DNA of 23,326 bases from an uncultured Eubacteriales bacterium (GCA_934486455.1 CAKSPR010000029.1:1-23326), one strand, 5' to 3'; positions 5,169 through 14,660 are shown, counted from the stretch's first letter. The notes: generated from the letters alone by a model not told the origin. A program made the numbers and translations.

Positions 5169-7830
5169 ATACCGCGTCAGCGAGGTCGCCAAGGATCTCG
5201 GCGAGGCAAACAATAAAAGCATAATCGATCTTCTTCAGAAATATACCGGCGAAAGCAAAAAGGCCATGACGGCATTGAGCGACGAGGAGCTTAACATTGT
5301 TTTTGAATATTACACCAGCAAAAACAGCGTTAAAAGCTTTGACGAATACTTTAAGACCGGTGAAGCTTCCCGCAAGGCCAGAGAGGAAGAAAAGGCCAAA
5401 ATAAAGGCGCAGAGAGCCGCCGAGCAGGAGAGAATTGCCGAAATGCTCAGAGCCGCAAAGGCTCAGGCCGACGCCGCCAAGAGCGCGGCCGATGACCGGG
5501 ATGCCGCACCTGCCGAGTCCGCTGCTTTAAGCGATAAAAAGCCGGCCGAGGCAGCCGCGCAGCAAAAGGTCGGGCAAAGGCCTACCGCAAAGGCGGAGGA
5601 AAAAGCCCCCGCAAGGGTTGACGAAAGAGTCGGTCAAAAACCGTCGGCAAGGTCGGCTGAAAGTGATGACCGGAAGCCGGCACAGCAGACCCGGAAGGCC
5701 GACGGCGGAGCAAAACAGCCCAAAAAGGTCGAAAAGGCTCAGGCACCCGAAGTCAAGCCCGATCCCAAGGCCGAAAAGGAATTTGAAAGAGCATATGAGA
5801 AGGCCAAAAAGAAGGAAAAAACGCATACCGAGAGCGTTGCTCCCAACCGCGGCCCGGGCACCGTCCGCCACGTTGATACACGCACATCACAGGTCGAGCT
5901 TGATAAATACAACGAGAAGTACACAAATCTTGCTCCCGAGCGTTCGGACAGAGACACCTCGGGCAGAAAGCAGAAGATTACCCAGCGCTCTAAGGATTAC
6001 CGCCGTGCAAAACAGCGCACCAAGGTGGAAACCGAGGCCGACAAGCTTCGCCGCATTCAGCTTGAACGCATTAAAAAGACTCCCATCAAGGTCACCGTCG
6101 GCGAGGAAATCTCGGTCAGCGAGCTTGCCAGCCGCATGAAAAAGACTGCCGCCGAGGTCATAAAACAGCTTATGAAGCTGGGCGTTATGGCGTCGGTAAA
6201 CGAGGTCATCGACTACGACACCGCCGCAATCGTCGCCACCGAAATGGGCGCCGTTGTGGAAAAAGAAGTCGTTGTCACCATTGAGGACAGAATAATCGAC
6301 GACACCGAGGACAACGAGGCCGATCTCGTACCCAGAAGCCCCGTTGTGGTTGTTATGGGACATGTTGACCACGGTAAGACCTCCATTCTCGACGCCATTC
6401 GAAAGACCAACGTAACCTCCACCGAGGCCGGAGGAATTACGCAGCACATAGGTGCATACCGCGTTAAATACGGCGACAGGGAAATTACATTCCTCGACAC
6501 CCCCGGTCACGCCGCCTTTACCGCAATGCGCGCAAGAGGCGCAATGGCCACCGACGTCGCCATACTCGTCGTGGCGGCCGACGACGGAATCATGCCTCAG
6601 ACCATAGAGGCCATAAACCATGCCCGCGCCGCAAATATTCAGATTGTTGTGGCCATCAACAAGATGGATAAGCCGGGAGTTACAACCGACAAGATCATGC
6701 AGCAGCTTACCGAGCACGAGCTTGTGCCCGAGGAGTGGGGCGGAGACGTTATCTGCGTGCCCGTATCGGCTCATACCGGAATGAACATCGACAAGCTGCT
6801 TGAAAATGTTCTGCTTGTTTCGGATATGCTTGAGCTTAAAGCAAATCCCAACCGTCCCGCAAAGGGCACCGTTATCGAGGCAAGACTTGACAAGGGCCGC
6901 GGCCCCGTTACCACTCTTCTTGTACAAAACGGCACCTTAAAGAGCGGCGACATTGTTGTTGCCGGTACCGCCGTCGGACGCGTGCGCGTTATGACCGACG
7001 ACAAGGGCAACCGTGTTAAAACGGCAGGCCCCTCGGTGCCCGTGGAGATAACCGGTATGGACGAGGTTCCCGAGGCGGGAGATGTTTTCGACGCCGTAAG
7101 CGACGAGCGCCTTGCCCGCGAGCTTGTGGAACAGAGAAAGACCACCGCCAAGGAGGAACAGTTCAAAGCCTTTAAGACAGTCACCCTTGAAAACCTTTTC
7201 GATCAGCTTAAAGAGGGGGATGTCAAGGAGCTTAACATTATCGTCAAGGCCGATGTTCAGGGCTCGGTCGAGGCGGTGCGCCAGTCTCTCGAAAAGCTTT
7301 CAAACGACGAGGTTAAGGTCAAGGTCATACACGGAGGCGTGGGTGCCGTTAATGAATCGGATGTTATGCTTGCCAACGCTTCAAACGCCATAATCGTCGG
7401 ATTTAATGTCCGTCCCGACCCCGTTGCTCAGGTCAGCGCCGAGCGCGACGGCGTGGATATGCGTATGTACCGCGTTATCTATGACTGCATTGAGGAAATC
7501 GAATCGGCCATGAAGGGTATGCTCGCTCCAAAGTTCCGCGAGGTGCTTCAGGGCAGAATCGAGGTGCGCGCCGTTTACAAGATCTCCTCGGCAGGCACCA
7601 TTGCCGGCTGCTATGTTTCGGACGGTAAGGTTACAAGAAACAGCCAGATACGCGTCGTGCGCGACGGTATCGTCGTGGCAGAGGACAAAATCGACTCTCT
7701 GCGCCGCTTTAAGGATGACGTTAAGGAGGCGGCTCAGGGTTATGAATGCGGTATAGGACTTGAGAAATTCTCCGACATCAAGGAGGGAGACATTTTTGAA
7801 GCCTTTGTTATGGAAGAATACCGCGACTGA
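5158..7830 (+). CDS. infB: Translation initiation factor IF-2
   Basis: IF-2 is the GTPase that places initiator fMet-tRNA on the ribosome and promotes subunit joining. The product is 890 residues. An IF2 N-terminal helical module (about 1-52) leads into a long charged, Ala/Lys/Glu-rich low-complexity linker (about 60-300). A second IF2N module spans about 308-365. The G domain follows, with GHVDHGKT (401-408), DTPGH (447-451) and NKMD (501-504), then the EF-Tu-like domain 2, IF-2 domain 3 and the C-terminal fMet-tRNA-binding domain, ending EAFVMEEYRD. ATG 5158 is favoured by AGGAGG at 5141-5146 (11-nt gap). A second ATG directly after it (5161) is possible. It overlaps the end of ylxQ. Confidence 0.97.
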   Translation: MMIKYRVSEVAKDLGEANNKSIIDLLQKYTGESKKAMTALSDEELNIVFEYYTSKNSVKSFDEYFKTGEASRKAREEEKAKIKAQRAAEQERIAEMLRAAKAQADAAKSAADDRDAAPAESAALSDKKPAEAAAQQKVGQRPTAKAEEKAPARVDERVGQKPSARSAESDDRKPAQQTRKADGGAKQPKKVEKAQAPEVKPDPKAEKEFERAYEKAKKKEKTHTESVAPNRGPGTVRHVDTRTSQVELDKYNEKYTNLAPERSDRDTSGRKQKITQRSKDYRRAKQRTKVETEADKLRRIQLERIKKTPIKVTVGEEISVSELASRMKKTAAEVIKQLMKLGVMASVNEVIDYDTAAIVATEMGAVVEKEVVVTIEDRIIDDTEDNEADLVPRSPVVVVMGHVDHGKTSILDAIRKTNVTSTEAGGITQHIGAYRVKYGDREITFLDTPGHAAFTAMRARGAMATDVAILVVAADDGIMPQTIEAINHARAANIQIVVAINKMDKPGVTTDKIMQQLTEHELVPEEWGGDVICVPVSAHTGMNIDKLLENVLLVSDMLELKANPNRPAKGTVIEARLDKGRGPVTTLLVQNGTLKSGDIVVAGTAVGRVRVMTDDKGNRVKTAGPSVPVEITGMDEVPEAGDVFDAVSDERLARELVEQRKTTAKEEQFKAFKTVTLENLFDQLKEGDVKELNIIVKADVQGSVEAVRQSLEKLSNDEVKVKVIHGGVGAVNESDVMLANASNAIIVGFNVRPDPVAQVSAERDGVDMRMYRVIYDCIEEIESAMKGMLAPKFREVLQGRIEVRAVYKISSAGTIAGCYVSDGKVTRNSQIRVVRDGIVVAEDKIDSLRRFKDDVKEAAQGYECGIGLEKFSDIKEGDIFEAFVMEEYRD

Positions 7831-7860
7831 CAAAAGCGACTGTAAAATGAGGTGAAATAA

Positions 7861-8214
7861 TTGCCTTCTCAGAGAATAAACAGAATTAACGAGGATGTTA
7901 AAAGAGAGCTTGCGGATATTTTCCGCACTCTCAAGGATCCGCGAATCGCTCCGCTTGTTTCGATAGTCAGGGTGGATGTATCGGGCGACCTTTCCTATGC
8001 AAAAATTTATGTAAGCGCCATTGGTGCCGAGGACGCCACCGAAAACACCGTCAAAGGCCTTAAATCGGCTGCGGGATACATCAGAAAAGAGCTTTCCGAG
8101 CGACTCCACATCCGCAAAACCCCCGAGCTTAAATTTATTGCCGACGGCTCTATCGCCCACGGCGCCGATATTTCGAGAATTTTAAAGGATATAGATGACG
8201 GAAATGAAAATTGA
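7861..8214 (+). CDS. rbfA: 30S ribosome-binding factor RbfA
   Basis: RbfA (117 residues) is a KH-fold protein that binds immature 30S subunits and is needed for processing of the 5' end of 16S rRNA and for cold adaptation. The sequence has the typical opening RINRINEDVKRELADIF, then LKDPRIAPLVSIVRVDVSGDLSYAKIYVS, and the closing LRIRKTPELKF-type segment (here LHIRKTPELKFIADGSI). The start is TTG 7861, preceded by AGGTGA with a short gap. It lies 30 nt after infB and overlaps nrnA by 20 nt. Confidence 0.94.
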   Translation: MPSQRINRINEDVKRELADIFRTLKDPRIAPLVSIVRVDVSGDLSYAKIYVSAIGAEDATENTVKGLKSAAGYIRKELSERLHIRKTPELKFIADGSIAHGADISRILKDIDDGNEN

Positions 8215-9148
8215 TCTTGATTTTGCAAAAAACCTTTTGCTCGGACACGATAATTTCAACATCTTTCTCCATGCAAGCCCCGACGGAGACACTGTGGGAA
8301 GCGGCTTTGCTCTTTGCAGAGCGCTGAGAAGCATCGGAAAAAAGGCCAATGTGCTTTGCTCGGACGAAATTCCGAAGTTCTATGCCTTTATAACCGACGG
8401 GTATAAGCCTCAGGAATTTGAGGCCGAAACCTTTGTTTCTGTGGATGTGGCCGACGCAAAGCTGCTTGGAAAATACGAGGAAATCGGCGAAAAAATCGAC
8501 CTTTCGGTGGATCACCACGGGCTGAACAGGGAATTCGCAAAGCATACCTTTGTGGATTCTTCGGCCGCCGCAAACTGCGAGAACATTTTAAAGCTTTTAA
8601 AGGCCATGGATATTCAAATTGATTCGTACATTGCCGCCTGCATTTACACCGGCATTTCTACGGATACCGGGTGCTTTAAATATTCCAACACATCGCCCGA
8701 AAGCCATATGATGGCAGCCGAAATGATGGGCTACGGCATTGATTTTGCCGAGATAAACCGCATTATGTTCGACACAAAAACAAGGGGCCGCATAAGGATT
8801 GAAGGCCGCCTTATGGAGCAGATGAAATTTTTCTTCGACGGAAAGGCCGCCTTTATCACCGTTACCGAGCAGATGAAAAAGGAAACGGGCGTAACCGACG
8901 ACGATCTCGAGGGCATAACCTCTCTGCCGAGAAGGGTTGAAGGGGTGCTTGTGGGTGTCACCGTAAGAGAAAAGGGGGACGGAGTTTTCAAAATATCCGT
9001 TCGTACCCATGCCCCCATCGACGCCTCTCTCATCTGTCAGAAATTCGGCGGCGGCGGACACAGCCGTGCGGCGGGATGTGCCATCGAAGGCGTCACCCTT
9101 GAACAGGCCGAGCAGCGCCTTGTTTCGGCAATCGGGGAGTTCTTTTGA
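8195..9148 (+). CDS. nrnA: DHH/DHHA1 phosphoesterase, NrnA-like (nanoRNase / pAp phosphatase)
   Basis: A 317-residue DHH-family phosphoesterase. NrnA homologues degrade 2-5-nt RNA and dephosphorylate 3'-phosphoadenosine 5'-phosphate. Metal-binding motifs are visible: H26-x3-D30-x-D32 (HASPDGD), D84 in VDVAD, and the DHH triad at 106-108. The C-terminal DHHA1 substrate-binding domain carries GGGGHSRAAG (285-294). The length fits the family. ATG 8195 has AAAGGA 5 nt upstream; ATG 8204 is an alternative with a longer gap. It overlaps rbfA by 20 nt, and its stop overlaps the truB start as TGATG. The gene name rests on motif and context; some homologues prefer c-di-AMP or pApA products. Confidence 0.9.
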   Translation: MTEMKIDLDFAKNLLLGHDNFNIFLHASPDGDTVGSGFALCRALRSIGKKANVLCSDEIPKFYAFITDGYKPQEFEAETFVSVDVADAKLLGKYEEIGEKIDLSVDHHGLNREFAKHTFVDSSAAANCENILKLLKAMDIQIDSYIAACIYTGISTDTGCFKYSNTSPESHMMAAEMMGYGIDFAEINRIMFDTKTRGRIRIEGRLMEQMKFFFDGKAAFITVTEQMKKETGVTDDDLEGITSLPRRVEGVLVGVTVREKGDGVFKISVRTHAPIDASLICQKFGGGGHSRAAGCAIEGVTLEQAEQRLVSAIGEFF

Positions 9149-10023
9149 TGGCCGACGGAATTGTATTGATAGATAAGCCGCAGGGCTTTACCTCCTTCGA
9201 TGCGGTGGCGGTTATGCGGGGGACTCTTCGCGAAAGAAAAATAGGCCATACCGGCACCCTTGACCCCATGGCTACCGGGGTGCTGCCCCTGCTTGTGGGA
9301 AAGGCTACAAGGCTTTGCGACATTATGCCGATCAAAGACAAAAGATATGAAGCCGAAATAAAGCTCGGCCTTACGACCGATACTCTTGACATATGGGGAA
9401 ATCGGAAAACCGCTGTCGCTTGCGACATAAGCGAAAGCGAGTTCAAAGCCGTGCTGCCCCGTTTTGTCGGTGAAATTTTGCAGACCCCGCCCATGTTTTC
9501 GGCAATTTCCAAAAACGGCGTGAGACTTTATGACCTTGCGCGGCAGGGGATAGAGGTCGAGCGGGAAAAACGGCCCGTCACCGTATATTCCATCGACTTT
9601 ATTAAAAAAACCGCAAAAAACACCTTTTCGGTGGAGGTGTTCTGCTCGGCCGGAACATACATCCGTACCCTTGCCGACGACATCGGAAGGGCGCTTAATG
9701 TTGGCGGCTGCATGAGTGCGCTGAAAAGAACAAGCGCCTGCGGATACGGAATTGAGCGGTGCATTCCTCTTGAAAAGGCCAGAAAAATGACGGCCGAACA
9801 GCTTGTCCTGCCGATTGAGACGGCGGTGGAGAGCTTTCCTGCCGTGAGGGTCTCGCCCGCCCAGGCAAAGCGGTTTTCAAACGGGGGACAGCTTAGCCTC
9901 GACCGACTGAAATTGCCCGAAAATCCGAAGGGAATCTTTGCCGTAAAAGACGGCGGAAGGACCGTGGGACTGGGCGAAGTGTGCGTCGAAAAAGGCCTTC
10001 TTAACATCAAATGTTTGTTTTAA
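9148..10023 (+). CDS. truB: tRNA pseudouridine(55) synthase TruB
   Basis: TruB makes pseudouridine at position 55 in the T-loop of tRNAs. The 291-residue product has GIVLIDKPQGFTSFD at its start, then GHTGTLDPMATGVLPLL with the catalytic aspartate at D39, the KRYEAEIKLGLTTDTLD segment, and FSAISKNGVRLYDLAR. The motif AGTYIRTLADDIG is also present. A PUA-like C-terminal tail follows. I chose ATG 9148 over the in-frame TTG just before it, because it forms the TGATG overlap with the nrnA stop and has GGGGAG 9 nt upstream. It lies in the operon between nrnA and ribF. Confidence 0.95.
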   Translation: MADGIVLIDKPQGFTSFDAVAVMRGTLRERKIGHTGTLDPMATGVLPLLVGKATRLCDIMPIKDKRYEAEIKLGLTTDTLDIWGNRKTAVACDISESEFKAVLPRFVGEILQTPPMFSAISKNGVRLYDLARQGIEVEREKRPVTVYSIDFIKKTAKNTFSVEVFCSAGTYIRTLADDIGRALNVGGCMSALKRTSACGYGIERCIPLEKARKMTAEQLVLPIETAVESFPAVRVSPAQAKRFSNGGQLSLDRLKLPENPKGIFAVKDGGRTVGLGEVCVEKGLLNIKCLF

Positions 10024-10050
10024 ATATTTAATTTGTTTTAAGGATTTAAA

Positions 10051-10959
10051 ATGCAGATTTTAAAAAGTGTTTCGAATTTTGATAAAAATTTATGCCCTGC
10101 CGTGGCGGTCGGCACCTTTGACGGGATACATTCCGGCCACAAAAGGGTGCTTGAAGGAGCCGTTTTGTCGGGGCATTTTCCCGTTGCGCTGGTTATAAAC
10201 CGCCAAAAGGAGAAAAACAGCCCTCCCGCTCTCATCACAAAGCGGCGGCGGGACGAGCTTATGGAAGGTCTCGGGATAAAATGCGTTCTTGACATTGAAC
10301 TTGAGGACATCTGCTTTTTGTCACCCGAGGAGTTTGCAGAGGACTTTTTGCTGAAGGCTCTGGGTGCGGCGAATGTGTCCTGCGGATTTAATTTCCGCTT
10401 CGGTAAAAACGCCGCAGGAGATACTGCTCTTTTAAAAAGCCTTTGTGAACAAAGGGGTATCGGGCTTTGCATTGCCCCGCCCGAGAATTATGAGGGTGCG
10501 CCCATCTCCTCCACCCGTATCAGAGCGGCCGTTGAAGAGGGAAGGACGCTTGACGCCGCAAAAATGCTTTCGAGATATTTTTCCTTTGATTTTCCGGTTT
10601 TACAGGGTGACAGGATCGGCAGAACTCTTAATATGCCCACCATTAATCAGGTCTTTCCAAAAGGATTTATATTGCCGAGGGTGGGTGTATACGCCGTTAA
10701 CGTCAATATTTGCGGCAAAAATTATAAGGGCGTGTGCAACATCGGGCCTCGCCCCACCATCGACCGCACAGAATTTCGCGCCGAGACAAACATAATCGGT
10801 TACTCGGGCGATCTTTACGGAAAGCGGCCGACGGTCAGCCTTGTGGAATATATAAGAGAAACGAAAAAATTCCCCTCTCTCACGGCTCTTCGCGAGGAAG
10901 TGGCAAGAAACATTGATTATACCGAAAAACTGCAATTTGAAGGTGATCTGATTGGATAA
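10051..10959 (+). CDS. ribF: Bifunctional riboflavin kinase / FAD synthetase RibF
   Basis: RibF converts riboflavin to FMN and then to FAD. The 302-residue product has an N-terminal nucleotidyltransferase (FAD synthetase) domain with GTFDGIHSGH (21-30), the GFNFRFGKNAAGD segment, and SSTRIRAAVEEG. The C-terminal flavokinase domain has GRTLNMPTINQ, the GVYAV strand and the CNIGPRPTI motif, and ends with the FPSLTALREEVARNI helix. ATG 10051 has AAGGA about 6-8 nt upstream. Its last 8 nt overlap the start of proB, which is an unusual neighbour for ribF. Confidence 0.95.
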   Translation: MQILKSVSNFDKNLCPAVAVGTFDGIHSGHKRVLEGAVLSGHFPVALVINRQKEKNSPPALITKRRRDELMEGLGIKCVLDIELEDICFLSPEEFAEDFLLKALGAANVSCGFNFRFGKNAAGDTALLKSLCEQRGIGLCIAPPENYEGAPISSTRIRAAVEEGRTLDAAKMLSRYFSFDFPVLQGDRIGRTLNMPTINQVFPKGFILPRVGVYAVNVNICGKNYKGVCNIGPRPTIDRTEFRAETNIIGYSGDLYGKRPTVSLVEYIRETKKFPSLTALREEVARNIDYTEKLQFEGDLIG

Positions 10960-11728
10960 AAACCGTGTTGTAATAAAGGTGGGAACCTCTTCCCTGACAT
11001 ATGAAAACGGAAAAATAAATATCGGCAGCATGGAAAAGCTGGTAAGGGTTATTGCCGATCTTAAAAACAGCGGAAAAGAGGTGGTGCTTGTTTCCTCGGC
11101 CGCCATTGCCGTGGGACAAAACCGCCTGGGTCTTAATTCCCGTCCCATGCACACAAGGGAAAAACAGGCCACTGCCGCCGTGGGTCAGTGCGACCTTATG
11201 GCCATGTACGGCAAGCTCTTTCACGAATACGGATGGAATGTGGCGCAAATGCTTCTTACAAGAGACTGCATCGATGACAAAAAGCGTCGGGAAAATGCGA
11301 TGAACACCCTTGAATGCTTGCTCGAAATGGGTGCCGTGCCCATTGTAAACGAAAACGACACCGTGGCGGTTGAAGAAATCGTTTTCGGCGATAACGACCG
11401 TCTGTCGGCCATGGTGGCGGCGGTTTGCGGCGCAGACATTCTTATCATTTTAACCGATACGATGGGTCTTTATGACAGCGACCCGAGGGAAAACAAGCAT
11501 GCCAAGCTCATTTCAAGGGTGGACAGCATAACCGACGAAATTATTGAAATTTCCGGCGGCGCGGGCACAAGCAGAGGCACCGGCGGAATGAAAACTAAAA
11601 TTGAAGCTGCCGAATATGCCACAAGCCGCGGGATAGATACAATCGTCATGTGCGGAAAGGATCCTTTGGAAATATATAAGATTTTTGAGGGTCAAAAGGT
11701 CGGCACACTTTTTAAGGCTAAGCATTAA
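10952..11728 (+). CDS. proB: Glutamate 5-kinase (short form without PUA domain)
   Basis: ProB phosphorylates L-glutamate at the gamma carboxylate, the first step of proline synthesis. The 258-residue product is only the amino-acid-kinase domain: VVIKVGTSSLT at the start, VVLVSSAAIAVG near 45-55, REKQATAAVGQ, the NENDTVAVEE-FGDNDRLSA active-site segment, and GTGGMKTKIEAA. The C-terminal PUA domain of the roughly 370-residue enzymes is absent. A glycine common in the VSSGA motif is alanine here. The start is TTG 10952, with GAAGGTGA just upstream, overlapping the end of ribF by 8 nt. proA follows after 58 nt, so the pair works as a pathway unit. Confidence 0.93.
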   Translation: MDKNRVVIKVGTSSLTYENGKINIGSMEKLVRVIADLKNSGKEVVLVSSAAIAVGQNRLGLNSRPMHTREKQATAAVGQCDLMAMYGKLFHEYGWNVAQMLLTRDCIDDKKRRENAMNTLECLLEMGAVPIVNENDTVAVEEIVFGDNDRLSAMVAAVCGADILIILTDTMGLYDSDPRENKHAKLISRVDSITDEIIEISGGAGTSRGTGGMKTKIEAAEYATSRGIDTIVMCGKDPLEIYKIFEGQKVGTLFKAKH

Positions 11729-11786
11729 CAGGCTGTTTCAGGCGTGTTCGGATATGTGCGTTATGGTTAAGGAGGTAAAATAAGCT

Positions 11787-13028
11787 ATGATTAAAGAACT
11801 TTGCGAGCGTGCAAAATCGGCCGAGAAGTTTTTGGCCGCAGCAAGCGATGAAATGAAAAACACCGCCCTGCTTTATATGGCAAAGGGCCTTATCGACGAC
11901 GAGGACAGTATCCTTGCCGCCAACGCCGTCGATCTTGAAAACGGAAAGAAAAACGGTCTTTCAAGCGGGCTTCTCGACCGTCTTATGCTTAACGACGACC
12001 GCATTTGCGCAATGTCCGAGGGGATGATGGAGATTACCCGCATAGAAGACCCTGTCGGAAAAACTCTTGAGCAGTTTGACCGTCCGAACGGCCTTAAAAT
12101 AAAAAAGGTGTCGGTGCCCATGGGAGTCATCGGCATAATATACGAGGCGCGTCCCAATGTCACGGCCGATGCCGCCGCAATATGCCTTAAAGCCGGCAAC
12201 ACGGTTGTGCTCAGAGGGGGAAAGGAAGCCGTTAATTCCAACATTGCAATTGCAAATTCCATGAGAAATTCACTTCGCGACGCGGGATTTCCCGAGGACT
12301 GCATTAACCTTGTCACCGACACGAGCAGGGATTCGGCCGCGCAGATGATGAGGGCGAGCGGCCTTCTCGACCTGCTTATTCCCAGAGGCGGAGCGGGACT
12401 TATTAAATCGGTGGTGGAAAATTCCTCGGTGCCGGTTATAGAAACCGGAACGGGCAACTGCCACATATATGTCGACGAATTTGCCGATCTCGAAAAGGGC
12501 GCAAGCATTGTTTTCAACGCCAAGACCCAGCGGGTGTCGGTTTGCAACGCGGCCGAAAGCCTGCTTGTTCACGAGGCGGCGGCAAAGGAATTTTTACCTA
12601 TGGTGAAGACTCTTCTCGACAAAAAGAATGTCGAAATCAGGGGCTGTGAAAAATGCGCCGAAATTTTGGGGGACTGCGTTGTTCCCGCAACCGAGGAGGA
12701 TTTTGCAAAAGAATTTCTCGATTACATTATTTCGGTTAAGGTCGTTAAAAATATAGACGAGGCCATTGCCCATATCGGAAAATATTCCACAGGTCACAGC
12801 GAAAGCATTATAACCGAAAATGCCGAGAATGCCGAAAGGTTTACAAAGGCGGTGGATTCGGCGGCGGTGTATGTCAACGCCTCCACCCGCTTCACCGACG
12901 GGGGAGAATTCGGCTTCGGCGCCGAGATAGGCATTTCCACCCAAAAGCTTCACGCAAGAGGCCCCATGGGAGTTAAGGAGCTTACCTCCTATAAATATGT
13001 CATTTCGGGAAACGGCCAGATAAGATAA
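11787..13028 (+). CDS. proA: Glutamate-5-semialdehyde dehydrogenase (gamma-glutamyl phosphate reductase)
   Basis: ProA reduces gamma-glutamyl phosphate with NADPH to glutamate-5-semialdehyde, the second step of proline synthesis. The 413-residue product is full length for the family. It has the MGVIGIIYEARPNVTADAAA segment, KAGNTVVLRGGKEA, LIPRGGAGLI, and the catalytic cysteine C253 in QRVSVCNAAE. The C-terminal stretch has FTDGGEFGFGAEIGISTQKLHARGP. ATG 11787 has a strong AAGGAGGT 10 nt upstream. No proC is seen in this window. Confidence 0.96.
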   Translation: MIKELCERAKSAEKFLAAASDEMKNTALLYMAKGLIDDEDSILAANAVDLENGKKNGLSSGLLDRLMLNDDRICAMSEGMMEITRIEDPVGKTLEQFDRPNGLKIKKVSVPMGVIGIIYEARPNVTADAAAICLKAGNTVVLRGGKEAVNSNIAIANSMRNSLRDAGFPEDCINLVTDTSRDSAAQMMRASGLLDLLIPRGGAGLIKSVVENSSVPVIETGTGNCHIYVDEFADLEKGASIVFNAKTQRVSVCNAAESLLVHEAAAKEFLPMVKTLLDKKNVEIRGCEKCAEILGDCVVPATEEDFAKEFLDYIISVKVVKNIDEAIAHIGKYSTGHSESIITENAENAERFTKAVDSAAVYVNASTRFTDGGEFGFGAEIGISTQKLHARGPMGVKELTSYKYVISGNGQIR

Positions 13029-13161
13029 AAAACAAACGAAATAAAGGAAAAGCCGATCGGGAATGCCCTTTGTTATGTTATAAATGCAATCGGTATCTGA
13101 AACTGCCGAGGATAAAAAACGGAAAAACCGCACGCCGCAACAGTAAGGAGTATATTTTTTA

Positions 13162-14562
13162 ATGTCTAAATTTCAGAAGGATTATACACAGGGAAGTGTT
13201 GTAAAACAGCTCATAAGCTTTTCGCTGCCCTTTCTTTTTTCAAATCTGCTTCAAGCGCTTTACAGTGTTGTTGATATGGTGGTAGTGGGACAGTATGTGG
13301 GCCCTGTGGGCGTTTCCGGAGGGCAGATAGGCGGACAGGTAACCATGCTCATAACCAACATTGTGACCGGCTTTGTGGTGGGAGCAACCGTGCTTGTTGC
13401 TCAGTATCAGGGGGCAAAAAATACCGACGGCCAAATAAAGACCATCAGCACCCTTTTCACCTTTTTTGCCTTTGTCAGCGTGGGACTGACCGTGGTTATG
13501 GTCTTGCTCAACGCCCCCGTTTTAAGGCTGCTCGGCACCGACGATATATCCTTTGGCGAGGCTTATAATTATCTGCTTTGCTGCTCCTTCGGATATATCT
13601 TTATCTTCGGATATAACGCCGTCAGCGGAATTTTAAGGGGAATGGGAGACAGCAAGCGCCCCTTGTGGTTTGTAGCTGTTGCCACGGTTGTAAATATCGT
13701 GCTTGACATAGTTTTTGTTAAGGTTATGGGCATGCGTGCTTTCGGTGCCGCCCTTGCCACCGTCATCGCCCAGGGACTCAGCTTTGTGCTTTCGATGATA
13801 TACCTCAAGCGCAGTGACTTTATATTCGATTTTAAGTTTAAATCCTTTAAAATTTATAAGGACAAGCTTAATCTCATCTTTAAAATAGGCTGTCCGTCGG
13901 CCGTTCAGTTTTCGATTACCGGGCTTTCATTCCTCGCTTTAACCGGCATTTCAAATGCCATCGCGGGAACCGTGGGAACCACCCTTCTCGGAATCGGCCA
14001 AAAGCTCAATACCTTCGGAATACTGCCATGCATTGCCCTATCCTCCTCCATTTCTTCCATGGCGGGGCAGAATATCGGCGCGAAAAAATACGATCGTGCA
14101 AAAAAGACCATGTGGATCGGAATGGGCTTTGCGCTGGCTCTTTCGGTGGTGGTTTTCGGCCTTGTCAACCTTTTCCCAAATCAGATAATGGGTATTTTTC
14201 TTAATAAAAACTCCCTCTCCGGCACCGATCTCGAGCTTTACGGGCAATGCATGGAGCTTGGCGCAAAATATATTTCACTTTGCAGCTTCGATTACCTTTT
14301 CGCCTGCTTTTTCTTCTGTACAAACGGTCTTGCCACAGGCTCGGGACACACCATGTTTTCCCTTGTCAATTCTGCAATCAACGCCTTCCTTTTCCGCGTT
14401 CCCATGGCCTATATTTTCTCTATGAGCTGGGGATTTGACATGGGGATCACGGGTGTTGCAGCGGCGCTGGGCTTTGCACCTATCGTTTCGGCTGTTATCG
14501 GCATAATATATGTCCAGACAGGCAAATGGAAAAAATCGAAAATCGCCGTTACCGAGGGATGA
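13162..14562 (+). CDS. MATE family multidrug efflux transporter
   Basis: A 466-residue polytopic membrane protein with about 12 predicted transmembrane segments in two homologous halves. It starts with a short cytosolic tail and GSVVKQLISFSLPFLFSNLLQALYSVVDMVVVGQYVG, which is the usual opening of clostridial NorM/DinF-type MATE proteins. Later marks are GILRGMGDSKRPLWF and the second-half GQNIGAKKYDRAKKT. Such proteins export cationic drugs or metabolites using sodium or proton gradients; the substrate cannot be predicted. ATG 13162 has AAGGAG 12 nt upstream. The 133-nt gap after proA contains no convincing promoter, so read-through from proA is possible. A strong terminator follows. Confidence 0.92.
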   Translation: MSKFQKDYTQGSVVKQLISFSLPFLFSNLLQALYSVVDMVVVGQYVGPVGVSGGQIGGQVTMLITNIVTGFVVGATVLVAQYQGAKNTDGQIKTISTLFTFFAFVSVGLTVVMVLLNAPVLRLLGTDDISFGEAYNYLLCCSFGYIFIFGYNAVSGILRGMGDSKRPLWFVAVATVVNIVLDIVFVKVMGMRAFGAALATVIAQGLSFVLSMIYLKRSDFIFDFKFKSFKIYKDKLNLIFKIGCPSAVQFSITGLSFLALTGISNAIAGTVGTTLLGIGQKLNTFGILPCIALSSSISSMAGQNIGAKKYDRAKKTMWIGMGFALALSVVVFGLVNLFPNQIMGIFLNKNSLSGTDLELYGQCMELGAKYISLCSFDYLFACFFFCTNGLATGSGHTMFSLVNSAINAFLFRVPMAYIFSMSWGFDMGITGVAAALGFAPIVSAVIGIIYVQTGKWKKSKIAVTEG

Positions 14563-14616
14563 CTGCCCTAAATCTTTGGCTTTGCCCAAGCGGAAAATAA
14601 TTATATTTTTATATGC

Positions 14617-14660
14617 AAAAACCGCTCCCGTGCCGTAAGAAGGCCGCGGAAGCGGTTTTA
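14617..14660. terminator. Hairpin terminator between convergent MATE and GGDEF genes
   Basis: AAAACCGCT (14618-14626) pairs with AGCGGTTTT (14651-14659), and the inner CCCGTGCC/GGCCGCGG extends the stem. A run of A on the left and T on the right suggests it can act in both directions, closing MATE on the plus strand and possibly the GGDEF gene on the minus strand. Confidence 0.85.

Noticed and set aside
5887..6927. Long open frame of 346 codons on the minus strand inside infB
   Set aside because: It lies wholly antisense to the conserved infB G domain. Its composition (Gly, His and Asn rich) is what the complement of GC-biased third positions produces, and it has no ribosome binding site.
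13029..13161. Possible cobalamin riboswitch before the MATE gene (GGGAAU, then CGCAACAGUAAGGAG)
   Set aside because: The words resemble parts of the B12 element, but the order and spacing are wrong (GGGAA is over 30 nt from GGU) and the core ACUGUAA is ACAGUAA. Chance likeness is more probable; an Rfam search would settle it.
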